The position numbers and the translations under genes are program-made. Positions 52,992 through 61,960 of a stretch of DNA of 64,000 nt are shown here, piece by piece. Positions within the stretch are counted from its first letter, which is position 1; every line of letters begins with the position of its first letter. Location: contig NZ_BBQM01000019.1 of assembly GCF_000876015.1 (NCBI RefSeq), forward strand, positions 124,001 to 188,000, written 5' to 3'. The notes under the pieces were generated by a model. The model saw only the letters and a program-made list of their open reading frames with translations. It made no database searches and was not told the DNA's origin. This stretch comes from Cupriavidus basilensis. GTDB lineage: Bacteria > Pseudomonadota > Gammaproteobacteria > Burkholderiales > Burkholderiaceae.

Positions 52992-54102
52992 TGCGCAGGC
53001 GGTTGGCGTGGTTGAGGATGACCACGCGCGGATCGGCGTCCTGGTAGAGGCCGGCAAGCTGGTTCACCTCGTCCAGGTGATTCCAGTAGTAGCCGGTCGC
53101 CAGCACCTGGCCCCACTTGCTGCTGCAGACCGACACCATGCCGTCGTTGGGGCCGGCGCCCTTCAGACTCATCAGGCCGGCGGCGCCGGCCATCAGCGCC
53201 GTGGTGGGGTCGAGCAGGTTGGAGCGCAGCAGGCTGACCGGGCCGCCGCGCCCGGTCCACGAATACGCGGCCTGCGCGTGGCTGACAAGGTTGCCGGCGG
53301 CATCGCGCGCCTGTCGCATCTCGACCGGCGCGCCGGGCGTGGCGCAGTCCGGGCCCAGCGCCGAGGGCGTGCCCGGCTTGAGCGTGGCATTCAGGCGCGC
53401 GTTCTGCGCGGCCACCCCGGCGGTGGTCAGGTTCCTGAGCGCGGCCAGCGCGTTCTGGTCCAGCTTCACGCCATTGCTCACGCCCTGGAACCAGCCGATC
53501 GCGTCGGCCACGCCCTGGATCACGCCGACCAGCAGCGGGCCGGCCAGCGGGATGCGGTTGATGCCGTTGACGACGTCGAGCACCAGGTCCGCCAGCTCGC
53601 TGCCGCGGTGCGGGCTGCCGATGGTGGTCACTGAAGCCACGTCCTGCGGCGACATCGCGGCCAGCATGCGCGAGGTCGGCCCGCCCTGGCTGTGCCCGAT
53701 CAGGTTGACCTTGTCCGCGCCGCTGTCGAGCTTGACGCCGCGCACGTAGGCCTGCAGCGCCAGCGCGCGCTCCTCGTCGCTGTTGAAGGCCGGCACGGTG
53801 GCCACGTACACCCGCGCGCCGTTGGCCCGCAGAAGCTGGGGAATGCCGTACCAGTAGTCCAGCACGCCGCCCATGCGGGCCGCGCCGGTCAGGCCGTGGA
53901 CCAGCACGATGGGGTAGCGGGTCCGGGCGTAATTGGCGTTGACGTTGGCGTTGGCGTCGGCCGCCGCCATTCCGGGCCACGCCGCCGCCACGGCGGCCAG
54001 CAGCACGCCGGCCTTGCACGCGGCGCGCATCCTTGCCCGCGTCCACGCCGGCGCGGCCGGCATGGCAGTCTCTGTTGCGCCGCAGCGCTTGCCTTGATCC
54101 AT
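52978..54102 (-). CDS. lipA: Secreted triacylglycerol lipase, foldase-dependent family I.2
   Basis: 374 residues. Signal peptide (about 25-48, ACKAGVLLAAVAAAWPGMAA). Mature part opens with RYPIVLVHGLTG (oxyanion HG). Nucleophile Ser138 in GHSQGG, VTTIGSPHRGSELADL beside it, acid Asp and His in the C-terminal region (YYWNHLDEVNQ). The Cys pair DCATPG and SVCSSKW forms the family disulfide. Hydrolyses triglycerides outside the cell after type II secretion. GAGGAG lies 7 nt before the ATG at 54102, deciding this start, though a second ATG at residue 25 begins the signal. Confidence 0.95.
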   Translation of the reverse strand: MDQGKRCGATETAMPAAPAWTRARMRAACKAGVLLAAVAAAWPGMAAADANANVNANYARTRYPIVLVHGLTGAARMGGVLDYWYGIPQLLRANGARVYVATVPAFNSDEERALALQAYVRGVKLDSGADKVNLIGHSQGGPTSRMLAAMSPQDVASVTTIGSPHRGSELADLVLDVVNGINRIPLAGPLLVGVIQGVADAIGWFQGVSNGVKLDQNALAALRNLTTAGVAAQNARLNATLKPGTPSALGPDCATPGAPVEMRQARDAAGNLVSHAQAAYSWTGRGGPVSLLRSNLLDPTTALMAGAAGLMSLKGAGPNDGMVSVCSSKWGQVLATGYYWNHLDEVNQLAGLYQDADPRVVILNHANRLRNARL

Positions 54103-54244
54103 CTTGTCTCCTCGACGACAGGGTTGTTCCCTTGTTTTTCCCTTCTTTGTTCTTGTCGGGTAGGAGAGTAAAGACGGCGGCCCGGCCCAGGCAAGCCGGC
54201 GCGCTAGCAGGATTCCTCCAAACGGGGTGGCGCGAGGCGCCGCG

Positions 54245-55168
54245 TCAGCCCGGCACCGGCATGCTGGCGCTGGTCAGCAACTGCTCGTAGATATAGCACT
54301 GCAACAGCGTCAGCTCGCGCTCGCCCAGCAGGTCGAACGCCACGCCGAACACCGGAAAGCCGGAGGCGGCGGAAATCGGCGTCGCGCTGCGCGCCACGCC
54401 GTCGACCATGATCTCGCTGTCCAGCGCCGCGGTGCGCAGGTGAAAGCACAGCCGCACCGGCGTGCCCGGCGCGGGCACCGCGTCCGCGGTCTCGATCTGC
54501 GCGCCGCCGGTGCTCAGGTCCGTCAGCATCACCAGGCGCGACGGCTGGCGCCCGCGCGGCGGCTGGGCGCCCTCGCCAGCCTCGCCGCCGGCGGCGTGGG
54601 CGGCAGCCCCCTCGCCCGCGCCGGCCGGGTCCACCAGGTACGCGGCCAGCCGGGTCGGCACCCGGGTCGCCTTGCGCACCGGCAACTGCTGCATCTGCGC
54701 CGGTGCGGACAGCACCAGGTAGCGGAACGGGCTGCGGCACACCGCGGTCACGGTGCATTCGAAGCTGAGGATGGCGTGGCCGGAAAAGCCGCGCAGCAGC
54801 ACGGTCTCGCCCGCCTGCAACTGGAGTTCCTTGCCGCCGAGCTGGGGCCAGGTCACGAACATGCCCTGGTCGACGAAGCCGATCAGCCGGCTGGCCGCCG
54901 CGCGCCCGACGTGGCCCTGGTTCTTGATCTGCAGCAGCGTGCCGACCTGCAGGCCGAACGGCCCGGGGCTGGCCTGGCGCTCGTTCTCGGCGGCGTCGCC
55001 CGGCTCGCTGTCGGGGCGGCACACGACGCCGTGGCGGAACACCAGCGCGACGTCGCGGTCCTCGGGGATCACGCTGCCGCTGCCGAGCACGAGGTTTCCG
55101 CTTTCGTCCAGCAAGGACCAGGGCAAGGGCTGGCCAACCGGGAGATCGTCAGGAGTAAGTGCAATCAT
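54245..55168 (-). CDS. PilZ-domain protein, YcgR-like
   Basis: 307 residues. An N-terminal flagellar-brake-like domain (about 85-190, LQVGTLLQIKNQGHVGRAAA, FRYLVLSAPAQMQQLPVR) leads into a PilZ domain (about 190-300) with RKATRVPTRLAAYL and DLSTGGAQIE. These are the two c-di-GMP contacts: the RxxxR loop is RKATR, and the D/NxSxxG motif is DLSTGG. A 25-residue Gly/Ala insertion separates them. The first 80 residues form an extra region. Role: c-di-GMP effector, perhaps motility or secretion. It lies downstream of the lipase region and diverges from a GntR regulator. Confidence 0.82.
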   Translation of the reverse strand: MIALTPDDLPVGQPLPWSLLDESGNLVLGSGSVIPEDRDVALVFRHGVVCRPDSEPGDAAENERQASPGPFGLQVGTLLQIKNQGHVGRAAASRLIGFVDQGMFVTWPQLGGKELQLQAGETVLLRGFSGHAILSFECTVTAVCRSPFRYLVLSAPAQMQQLPVRKATRVPTRLAAYLVDPAGAGEGAAAHAAGGEAGEGAQPPRGRQPSRLVMLTDLSTGGAQIETADAVPAPGTPVRLCFHLRTAALDSEIMVDGVARSATPISAASGFPVFGVAFDLLGERELTLLQCYIYEQLLTSASMPVPG

Positions 55169-55449
55169 GGGAAGCAGCGGTGGATGCCCGACGGCGGGCA
55201 TGGTGGATCGAACGGCGGCCGGACCTGACGCAGGTCCGCGGGCCGCCACCTGGCGGGGCACCCGGCACGCAATGTCGCCGCCCGGGCCCGCCGGACGCGC
55301 CGGCCACGAGGTCCCGGGTGGATGGCGCGTCTCATCAGACTTGCTATCGGCCTCCCGCGAAAAACCTTGAGCGCCGCGTTGCGGGATGGCCATCGCGCGC
55401 CTTCCCACGCCTTGACGCCGCCCGCCTTTCCCCCGAAAATGCCGAAAAG

Positions 55450-55460
55450 CTGTCTGACAG
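55450..55460. promoter_or_regulatory. CTGTC-T-GACAG dyad before the FadR-type gene
   Basis: A perfect 5+1+5 inverted repeat 14 bp before the regulator start at 55475. Position and symmetry suit an autorepressor site of a GntR-family dimer. The divergent gap (55169-55474) also must serve the PilZ gene. I see no other feature in it. Confidence 0.45.
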
Positions 55461-55474
55461 CCTTACAGATCAAG

Positions 55475-56179
55475 ATGACCATTCTCAGCCGCCCGGACTC
55501 GCTCGCCACCCGCATCGCCGACGCCCTGCGCGCCGACATCGCCGCCGGCCGCTTTGCCGCGGGCGCCCGCCTGCCGGCCGAAGCGGCGCTCGGCGAGACC
55601 TTCGGCGTGAGCCGGCCGATCGTGCGCGAGGCCATCGCGCAGCTCAAGGCGGACGGCGTGCTGGTGACGCGCAAGGGCTCCGGCGCCTATGTCTCGGAGA
55701 CGCCGGGCGGCCAGGTATGGCGCATGCCGAGCGTGCCGCAGGGCGGGCCGACGCTGGCGCAACTGTTCGAGCTGCGCATGGTGGTGGAATGCGCCTGCGC
55801 CGAGATGGCCGCGCTGCGCCGCGGCGAGGACGACCTGCTGGCCATCCGCGCGGCGCTGGCCGCCATGCGCGAGCACGCGCGGGACTTTCCCGGCGCCGCC
55901 GCGGCCGACGTGGCCTTCCACCACGCCATCGCCCAGGCCGCGCACAACCCGTGCTTCACCGGCCTGACCGATTTCGTCGGCCAGCACCTGCTGGCGGCGC
56001 GGCAGACCGCGTGGGAAAACGCGGCGCGCTTTCGCGGCGGCTCGCGCGGCGCCGACGGCGAGCACGCGGCGCTGGTCGAGGCCATCGCCGCCGGCAATGC
56101 CGGCGCGGCGCGCCTTGCCGCGCGCCGCCACCTCGCGGCCGCGGCAAGGCGCATGGGGCTGGAACTGAAGCTGCCCTGA
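55475..56179 (+). CDS. FadR-subfamily (FCD) GntR transcriptional regulator
   Basis: 234 residues: GntR winged helix (about 8-70, LATRIADALRADIAAGRFAA, LPAEAALGETFGVSRPIVRE) and an FCD effector domain (about 90-225) with metal-type His ligands near FHHAIAQAAHNPCF and DGEHAALVEAIAAG. Regulators of this subfamily usually respond to 2-hydroxyacids or sugars-acid metabolites. It is followed after 86 bp by an LhgO-like oxidoreductase on the same strand, consistent with control of hydroxyacid use. A dyad lies upstream. The ATG at 55475 gives MTILSRPDSLATRIADALRA. Confidence 0.88.
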   Translation: MTILSRPDSLATRIADALRADIAAGRFAAGARLPAEAALGETFGVSRPIVREAIAQLKADGVLVTRKGSGAYVSETPGGQVWRMPSVPQGGPTLAQLFELRMVVECACAEMAALRRGEDDLLAIRAALAAMREHARDFPGAAAADVAFHHAIAQAAHNPCFTGLTDFVGQHLLAARQTAWENAARFRGGSRGADGEHAALVEAIAAGNAGAARLAARRHLAAAARRMGLELKLP

Positions 56180-56265
56180 AGCGGCGCAGATGCCGCCGCC
56201 GCGCGGCACGAACCAACGAACGCACGTCACGAACGGACAAACGGACAAACGGAACGAGGAAGACG

Positions 56266-57375
56266 ATGGAAAAAGTGGATTGCGTGGTGATCGGCGCCGG
56301 CGTGGTGGGCCTGGCGGTGGCGCGGGCGCTGGCCCTGCGGGGCCGCGAAGTGATCGTGCTGGAGGCCGAGAACGCCTTCGGCACCATCACCAGCGCGCGC
56401 AACAGCGAAGTCATCCACGCCGGCATCTACTACCCGGCCGGCTCGCTCAAGGCCGAGATGTGCGTGCGCGGCCGGGCCATGCTGTACGACTACTGCGCCA
56501 GCCATCACGTCAGCCACCAGCGCTGCGGCAAGCTGATCGTGGCCACCTCACCGGCCCAGGTCGCCACGCTGGAAGGCATCCGCGCCAAGGCCGCCGCCAA
56601 CGGCGTGCACGACCTGCGGCTGATCGGCCAGGCCGAGGCGCAGGCGCTCGAGCCCAACCTGCAGTGCCTCGCCGCCCTGCTCTCGCCGTCCACCGGCATC
56701 GTCGACAGCCACGGCCTGATGCTGGCGCTGCTGGGCGACGCGGAAAACGCCGGCGCCATGCTGGCGGTGCAGTCGCCGGTGGCCGGCGGCGCGGTCACGC
56801 CGGACGGCATCCGCCTCGACGTCGGCGGCGCGGATGGCGGCGCGGACGGCACCACGCTGCTGGCGCGCACCGTCATCAACTCGGCCGGGCTCACCGCGCC
56901 GGCGCTAGCGCGCCGCATCGAGGGCGTGCCCGCCGCGCACGTTCCGCCGCAGTTCTACGCCAAGGGCTGCTATTTCACGCTGGCCGGGCGCGCGCCGTTC
57001 TCGCGGCTGATCTACCCGGTGCCCGAGGCCGCCGGCCTCGGCGTGCACCTGACCATCGACCTGGGCGGCCAGGCGCGCTTCGGCCCCAATGTGCGCTGGA
57101 TCGACGAGATCGAGTACGGCGTCGACCCGTCCGACGCCGACAGCTTCTACGACGAGGTGCGCCGCTACTGGCCGGCGCTGGCCGACGGCGCGCTGCAGCC
57201 CGGCTACGCCGGCATCCGCCCCAAGATCAGCGGCCCGCGCGAGGCCGCCGCCGACTTCCGCATCGACGGCCCGGCCACCCACGGCGTGCCGGGGCTGGTC
57301 AACCTGTTCGGCATCGAGTCGCCGGGACTGACCTCCTCGCTGGCGCTGGCCGAGCGCGTGGCCAGCCTGGTGTGA
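56266..57375 (+). CDS. FAD-dependent oxidoreductase, L-2-hydroxyglutarate oxidase-like
   Basis: 369 residues of the DAO/LhgO family. FAD-binding GAGVVGLAVARALALRG is at 10-26, the substrate-side RNSEVIHAGIYYPAGSLKAE (NSxVxHxGxYY) near 47-66 is typical of LhgO, and the C-terminal motif SPGLTSSLALAERVASLV closes the flavin pocket. It would oxidise a 2-hydroxyacid and feed the respiratory chain. L-2-hydroxyglutarate is the family's best known substrate. AGGA precedes the ATG. Upstream an 8-bp unit (ACGGACAA) is repeated in tandem at 56233-56253. Confidence 0.87.
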   Translation: MEKVDCVVIGAGVVGLAVARALALRGREVIVLEAENAFGTITSARNSEVIHAGIYYPAGSLKAEMCVRGRAMLYDYCASHHVSHQRCGKLIVATSPAQVATLEGIRAKAAANGVHDLRLIGQAEAQALEPNLQCLAALLSPSTGIVDSHGLMLALLGDAENAGAMLAVQSPVAGGAVTPDGIRLDVGGADGGADGTTLLARTVINSAGLTAPALARRIEGVPAAHVPPQFYAKGCYFTLAGRAPFSRLIYPVPEAAGLGVHLTIDLGGQARFGPNVRWIDEIEYGVDPSDADSFYDEVRRYWPALADGALQPGYAGIRPKISGPREAAADFRIDGPATHGVPGLVNLFGIESPGLTSSLALAERVASLV

Positions 57376-57387
57376 GCGCCTGAGCGC

Positions 57388-58620
57388 CTAGCTGCCGGCC
57401 TGGGCCTGCGCGGCTTCGGCGCGGAACGTCATCAGCGCGCACGCGGCGCCGGCCGCCGCCGCCAGCGCGGCCAGCCCGAAGGTATGGGCCGGCCCCAGCG
57501 CCTTCCAGGTCCAGCCCATCGCCAGCCCGCCCAGCGTGCCGCCCAGGCCATAGGAAATGCCGGTGTAGAGCGCCTGGCCGCGCCCTTGCAGCGGCCCGGC
57601 GAACCAGCGCTGCAGCCGCTTGAGGCTGGCGCTGTGGTGCGCGCCGAAGGTGGCCGCGTGCAGCACCTGCACCAGCGCCATCAGCCATGCCAGCTGCGCC
57701 AGGTAGCCGGTCAGGCCGAAGCGCAGCGCCGCCAGCACGAAGGTGCCGGCCAGGATGGCGCGCAGCGGCACGGCGTCGAACAGCCGGCCCTGGTAGAAGA
57801 AGAACACGATCTCCGCCACCACGCCGATGGTCCACATCACGCCGATGGCGAACTTGCTGTAGCCGAGCTGCTCCAGGTAGAGCGAATAGAACACGTACAG
57901 CGCGGCATGCGCGAACATCATCAGGAAGGCCGAGGCCATGAACCAGCGCACGTCGGCGCGCCGCAGCAGCGGCAGCGCCGGCGGCGGCTTCACGCGCGGG
58001 CCTTCCTCGGGCGCGTCGCGCAGGCCGAACACCACCACCAGGAACAGCGCCAGCATGGCGCTGGCCAGCCACGGAAAAGCCTCCATGCCGAGCCGCCCGA
58101 ACAGCGCGCCGCCCAGCAGCACGGCGGCGATGAAGCCGGCCGAGCCGAACATGCGGATGCGCCCGTAGCGGTGATCGAAGGCGCCGTAGCGGCGCAGCGT
58201 GGAAATGGTGAGCGCGTCGCCCAGCGGCGACATCGCGCTGGTGATCAGGTTGAGCCCGATCATCATCGCCATCATGCCGCCGTAGCTGGTGATGCCCGGC
58301 ACCGCCAGGAAGGCCAGCAAGGCGCTCACGCCGGCCAGGCGCAGCAGGCGCACCCGGGTATGCATCACGTCCGACAGCCAGCCCCAGAAATACGGGCCGA
58401 CGATGCGGCTGACCTGGAAGCACGCCATCAGCACGCCGATCTGCACCGGATTGAAGCCGCGCCCGGCGAAGAACAGGCTCACATAGGGCGAGATGACGCC
58501 GACATAACCGTAGTAGCCGAGATAGAACAGGCCGAAGCGCGTCTCGGACAGGCGCCCGGCCGGCCCGGCGCCGGCCGCTTGCGTGGCCGTCTCGCCGGCC
58601 CGCGGCTGGACCCGCGCCAA
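57388..58620 (-). CDS. MFS transporter, PPP/MFS_1-like family
   Basis: 410 residues, 12 predicted helices. The lead FGLFYLGYYGYVGVISPYVS is characteristic of the phenylpropionate-transporter-like MFS branch, and VQIGVLMACFQVSRIVGPYF and loop RLFGSAGFIAAVLLGGALFG-type repeats follow. The start is uncertain: the frame begins at a TTG at 58618-58620, one base after the aroC stop, with no ribosome site, implying translational coupling to aroC. Substrate unknown. Paired with aroC only by position; shikimate or aromatic import is speculative. Confidence 0.82.
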   Translation of the reverse strand: MARVQPRAGETATQAAGAGPAGRLSETRFGLFYLGYYGYVGVISPYVSLFFAGRGFNPVQIGVLMACFQVSRIVGPYFWGWLSDVMHTRVRLLRLAGVSALLAFLAVPGITSYGGMMAMMIGLNLITSAMSPLGDALTISTLRRYGAFDHRYGRIRMFGSAGFIAAVLLGGALFGRLGMEAFPWLASAMLALFLVVVFGLRDAPEEGPRVKPPPALPLLRRADVRWFMASAFLMMFAHAALYVFYSLYLEQLGYSKFAIGVMWTIGVVAEIVFFFYQGRLFDAVPLRAILAGTFVLAALRFGLTGYLAQLAWLMALVQVLHAATFGAHHSASLKRLQRWFAGPLQGRGQALYTGISYGLGGTLGGLAMGWTWKALGPAHTFGLAALAAAAGAACALMTFRAEAAQAQAGS

Positions 58621-58621
58621 C

Positions 58622-59740
58622 TCAGCGCGGCTGGCCGGACTGCGGCGCCTGCGCGGGGATGCGCGGCGTGTCGACCTTGACGTCGCCGCACTGGGCGCGC
58701 TGGCGCAGCGCGTGGTCGATCAGCACCAGCGCCAGCATGGCCTCGGCGATCGGCGTGGCGCGGATGCCCACGCACGGGTCGTGGCGGCCGAAGGTCTCCA
58801 CGGTGGCCGTCTGGCCGGTCTTGTCGATCGATTCGCGCGGCGTGCGGATGCTGGAAGTGGGCTTGATCGCCAGCGAGACGGTCACGTCCTGGCCGGTCGA
58901 GATGCCGCCCAGCACGCCGCCCGCATTGTTGGTGCGAAAGCCCTCCGGCGTCAGCTCGTCGCCATGCACGCTGCCGCGCTGGCCGACGCTGTCGAAGCCG
59001 GCGCCGATCTCCACGCCCTTGACCGCGTTGATGCCCATCATGGCGTGCGCGATGTCGGCGTCGAGCCGGTCGAACAGCGGCTCGCCCAGGCCCACCGGCA
59101 CGCCGCTGGCCACCACCTCGATGCGCGCGCCGACCGAGTCGCCGTCGCGGCGCAGCGCGTCCATGTAGGTTTCCAGCTCCGGCACGATCTCCGCGTTGGC
59201 GGCGAAGAACGGGTTCTGCGGCACCTCGGCCCAGTCCATGAACGGCACCTGGATCTCGCCCAGCTGCGACATGTAGCCCCGGATCTCGGTGCCGTACTGC
59301 TCGCGCAGCCACTTCTTGGCCACCGCGCCGGCCGCCACCACCGGCGCGGTCAGGCGCGCCGACGAGCGGCCGCCGCCGCGGTAATCGCGGATGCCGTACT
59401 TCTGCCAGTAGGTGTAGTCGGCGTGGCCTGGACGGAAGGTCTCGACGATGTTGCCGTAGTCCTTGCTGCGCTGGTCGGTGTTGCGGATCAGCAGGCAGAT
59501 CGGCGTGCCGGTGGTCTTGCCTTCGAACACGCCGGACAGGATCTCGACCTGGTCGGCCTCCTGGCGCTGGGTGACGTGGCGCGAGGTGCCGGGCCGGCGG
59601 CGGTCCAGGTCGCCCTGGATGTCGGCCTCGCTCAGGGCCATGCCCGGCGGGCAGCCGTCCACCACCGCGCCGATGGCCGGGCCGTGCGATTCGCCGAACG
59701 TGGTGACTGTGAAGAGCAGGCCGAGGGTATTGCCGGACAT
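58622..59740 (-). CDS. aroC: Chorismate synthase
   Basis: 372 residues with the three family signatures: GESHGPAIGAVVDGCPPGMA near the N terminus, the central RPGHADYTYWQKYGIRDYRG with the Arg-rich RSSARLTAPVVAAGAVAKKW, and NNAGGVLGGISTGQDVTVSL. It converts EPSP to chorismate with reduced FMN, the last common step of aromatic amino-acid synthesis. Length is as expected. The ATG at 59740 gives the standard MSGNTLGLLFTVTTFGESHG. An MFS gene follows immediately. Confidence 0.97.
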   Translation of the reverse strand: MSGNTLGLLFTVTTFGESHGPAIGAVVDGCPPGMALSEADIQGDLDRRRPGTSRHVTQRQEADQVEILSGVFEGKTTGTPICLLIRNTDQRSKDYGNIVETFRPGHADYTYWQKYGIRDYRGGGRSSARLTAPVVAAGAVAKKWLREQYGTEIRGYMSQLGEIQVPFMDWAEVPQNPFFAANAEIVPELETYMDALRRDGDSVGARIEVVASGVPVGLGEPLFDRLDADIAHAMMGINAVKGVEIGAGFDSVGQRGSVHGDELTPEGFRTNNAGGVLGGISTGQDVTVSLAIKPTSSIRTPRESIDKTGQTATVETFGRHDPCVGIRATPIAEAMLALVLIDHALRQRAQCGDVKVDTPRIPAQAPQSGQPR

Positions 59741-59861
59741 GATGGAGAACCGCGACAGCGCGTGGAAATTGGGGAACGGGCTACATTGTAAGGCTTTTGC
59801 CGCCCGCCCGGCCCCGCGCCGGCGTGCGGCGAAGCCGCCGCATGCCGGCCGCGGGGACGCC

Positions 59862-61760
59862 TCAGCGCCACTCGCCGCGCAGGCCCTGCACCACCTGCTG
59901 CAGGCTCTCCGGCGTGGCCAGCTCCGGCGCGATCGGGTCGCCCACCACCAGCTCCAGCCGGTTCAGGATGCCGCGCCGGAACGGCCGCGACATGGCCGCG
60001 CCGCCCTGGCGCGAGAAGAAGCTGCCCCACAGCCCGCGCAGCGCCATCGGCACCACCGGCACCGGCGTGCGGCGGATGATCTGCTGCACGCCCTGCTTGA
60101 ACGGATTGATCTCGCCGTTGGCGGTGATCTTGCCCTCGGGGAAGATGCAGACCAGGTCGCCCTCGGCAAGCGCGCGCGCCACCTCGTCATAGGCGCGCTC
60201 GAGCATCTGCGGGTCTTCGTGCGCGGGCGCGATCGGGATCGCCTTGGCCTGGCGGAAGAACCACGACAGCAGCGGCACCTTGAAGATGCGGTGATCCATG
60301 ACGAAGCGCACCGGACGCGGGCTGCCCGCCATCAGCACCACCGCGTCGGCGAAGCTGACGTGGTTGCAGACCAGCACCGCCGGGCCCTCGGCCGGGATGC
60401 GCTCGGCGTTCACGCGCCGCAGCCGGTACACGGTGTGCACCAGGATCCAGGCAATGAAGCGCAGCAGGAATTCGGGCACCAGGCTGTAGATGTAGATCGC
60501 CACCACCGCGTTGAGCACGCCCACCGCCAGGAACAGCTCGGGGATGGTGAAGCCGGCCTGGGTCATGACCATCGCCATCAGCGACGAAGCGATCATGAAA
60601 AAGCTGTTGAGGATGTTGTTGGCGGCGATGATGCGGGCCCGGTGCGTGGGCGCGCAGCGGCTCTGGATCAGCGCGTACAGCGGCACGCTGTAGAAGCCGC
60701 CGAACATCGCCAGCAGGAACAGGTCGGCCAGCACGCGCCAGTGGCGCGGCTCGGCGAGGAAGCCGGCCAGCCCCGACAGTTCGGCGTGATGCTCGCCGTG
60801 GCTGCCGAAGAACAGGTCGAGCGCGAACACCGTCATGCCGATCGAGCCGAACGGCACCAGCCCGATCTCCACGTGCCGCCCCGACAGCCGCTCGCACAGC
60901 AGCGAGCCGGTGCCGATGCCGAGCGAGAACACCGCCAGCAGCAGCGTCACCACGTTCTGGTCGCCGCCGAGCACGTCCTTGGCGAAGCTGAAGAACGAGG
61001 TCAGGAAGGTCGCGCCGAGGAACCACAGCCAGGAAATGCCGAGCAGGCTCAGGAACACCGTGCGGTTGGTGCGCGCCAGCGCCAGGTTGCGCCAGGTCTC
61101 GGTAAACGGGTTCCAGTTGATGCGCAGGTCCGGCTGCGGCGCCGGCGAGTCCGGCACGCGCGCCGACACCACGCGCCCGGCCAGCGCCAGCAGCACGCAG
61201 GCCGCGCCCACGTAGAGCGGCCCCGTCATGCGCCCGCCGTGCGCGATGCCGGCCAGCTCGCCGCCCAGCAGCGTGCCGAGCAGGATGGCGACGAAGGTGC
61301 CCATCTCCACCAGCCCGTTGCCGCCGACCAGCTCGGTTTCATCGAGGTGCTGCGGCAGGTAGGCGAACTTGACCGGGCCGAACAGCGTCGAGTGCAGGCC
61401 CATCAGGAACGTGCCGAGGTAGAGCAAGGCCGCGCTGTGCAGGGCGAAGCCGGCCAGGCCCAGCAGCATGATGCCGATCTCCAGCGTCTTGACCATGCGG
61501 ATCAGCCGGGACTTCTCGATCTTGTCGGCGATCTGTCCGCTGGTGGCCGAGAACAGCACGAACGGCGCGATGAAGATGGCCGAGATCAGGAACGCCGCGC
61601 TGCGGGCGTCGACGCCCTCGAACAGGGCCGTGTGGTAGGTGACGAGGGAGGTAAAGGCAACCTTGAACAGGTTGTCGTTCATGGCCCCGAGGAACTGGGT
61701 CCAGAAGAACGGGGCGAAACGGCGCGAGCGGAGCAGTCGGAATTGGTTTTGTTGGCTCAT
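59862..61760 (-). CDS. MFS transporter-acyltransferase fusion (lysophospholipid recycling type)
   Basis: 632 residues. Residues 1-430 are an MFS transporter of the lysophospholipid (LplT) type (LGAMNDNLFKVAFTSLVTYH at the start, then 12 helices). Residues about 440-632 are a PlsC acyltransferase: NHVSFADA gives the HX4D active site and FPEGKIT the following block. The fusion lets one protein flip lysophospholipid inward and re-acylate it, as two separate proteins do in E. coli (LplT and Aas). Reading of partner function is inferred. The start at 61760 lacks a strong ribosome site. Confidence 0.9.
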   Translation of the reverse strand: MSQQNQFRLLRSRRFAPFFWTQFLGAMNDNLFKVAFTSLVTYHTALFEGVDARSAAFLISAIFIAPFVLFSATSGQIADKIEKSRLIRMVKTLEIGIMLLGLAGFALHSAALLYLGTFLMGLHSTLFGPVKFAYLPQHLDETELVGGNGLVEMGTFVAILLGTLLGGELAGIAHGGRMTGPLYVGAACVLLALAGRVVSARVPDSPAPQPDLRINWNPFTETWRNLALARTNRTVFLSLLGISWLWFLGATFLTSFFSFAKDVLGGDQNVVTLLLAVFSLGIGTGSLLCERLSGRHVEIGLVPFGSIGMTVFALDLFFGSHGEHHAELSGLAGFLAEPRHWRVLADLFLLAMFGGFYSVPLYALIQSRCAPTHRARIIAANNILNSFFMIASSLMAMVMTQAGFTIPELFLAVGVLNAVVAIYIYSLVPEFLLRFIAWILVHTVYRLRRVNAERIPAEGPAVLVCNHVSFADAVVLMAGSPRPVRFVMDHRIFKVPLLSWFFRQAKAIPIAPAHEDPQMLERAYDEVARALAEGDLVCIFPEGKITANGEINPFKQGVQQIIRRTPVPVVPMALRGLWGSFFSRQGGAAMSRPFRRGILNRLELVVGDPIAPELATPESLQQVVQGLRGEWR

Positions 61761-61853
61761 GTAGACAGGAAAGAGATGACCCCGGCAAGCCGGATGCCCG
61801 TGGCGGGCCCCCGGCGCGACATTGCTGGCAACGTGGCTGCCGCCGCGGGCGCG

Positions 61854-61893
61854 CACACCCGATGCACACCCGATGCATACCCGATGCATACCC
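61854..61893. repeat. 11-bp tandem repeat upstream of the fusion gene
   Basis: CACACCCGATG is repeated three times with a fourth partial copy: units start at 61854, 61865, 61876 (CATACCCGATG) and 61887. It lies 94 bp upstream of the fusion gene start, inside the 200-bp gap 61761-61960 that otherwise shows nothing. A promoter-near satellite, perhaps a slippage-prone site. Confidence 0.6.
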
Positions 61894-61960
61894 GCGGCGC
61901 TTGATTCCGTTCACATCGCCGCGGCGCCGCCCGTCCGGCACCCGCGGCGCGCCGCTGGCC

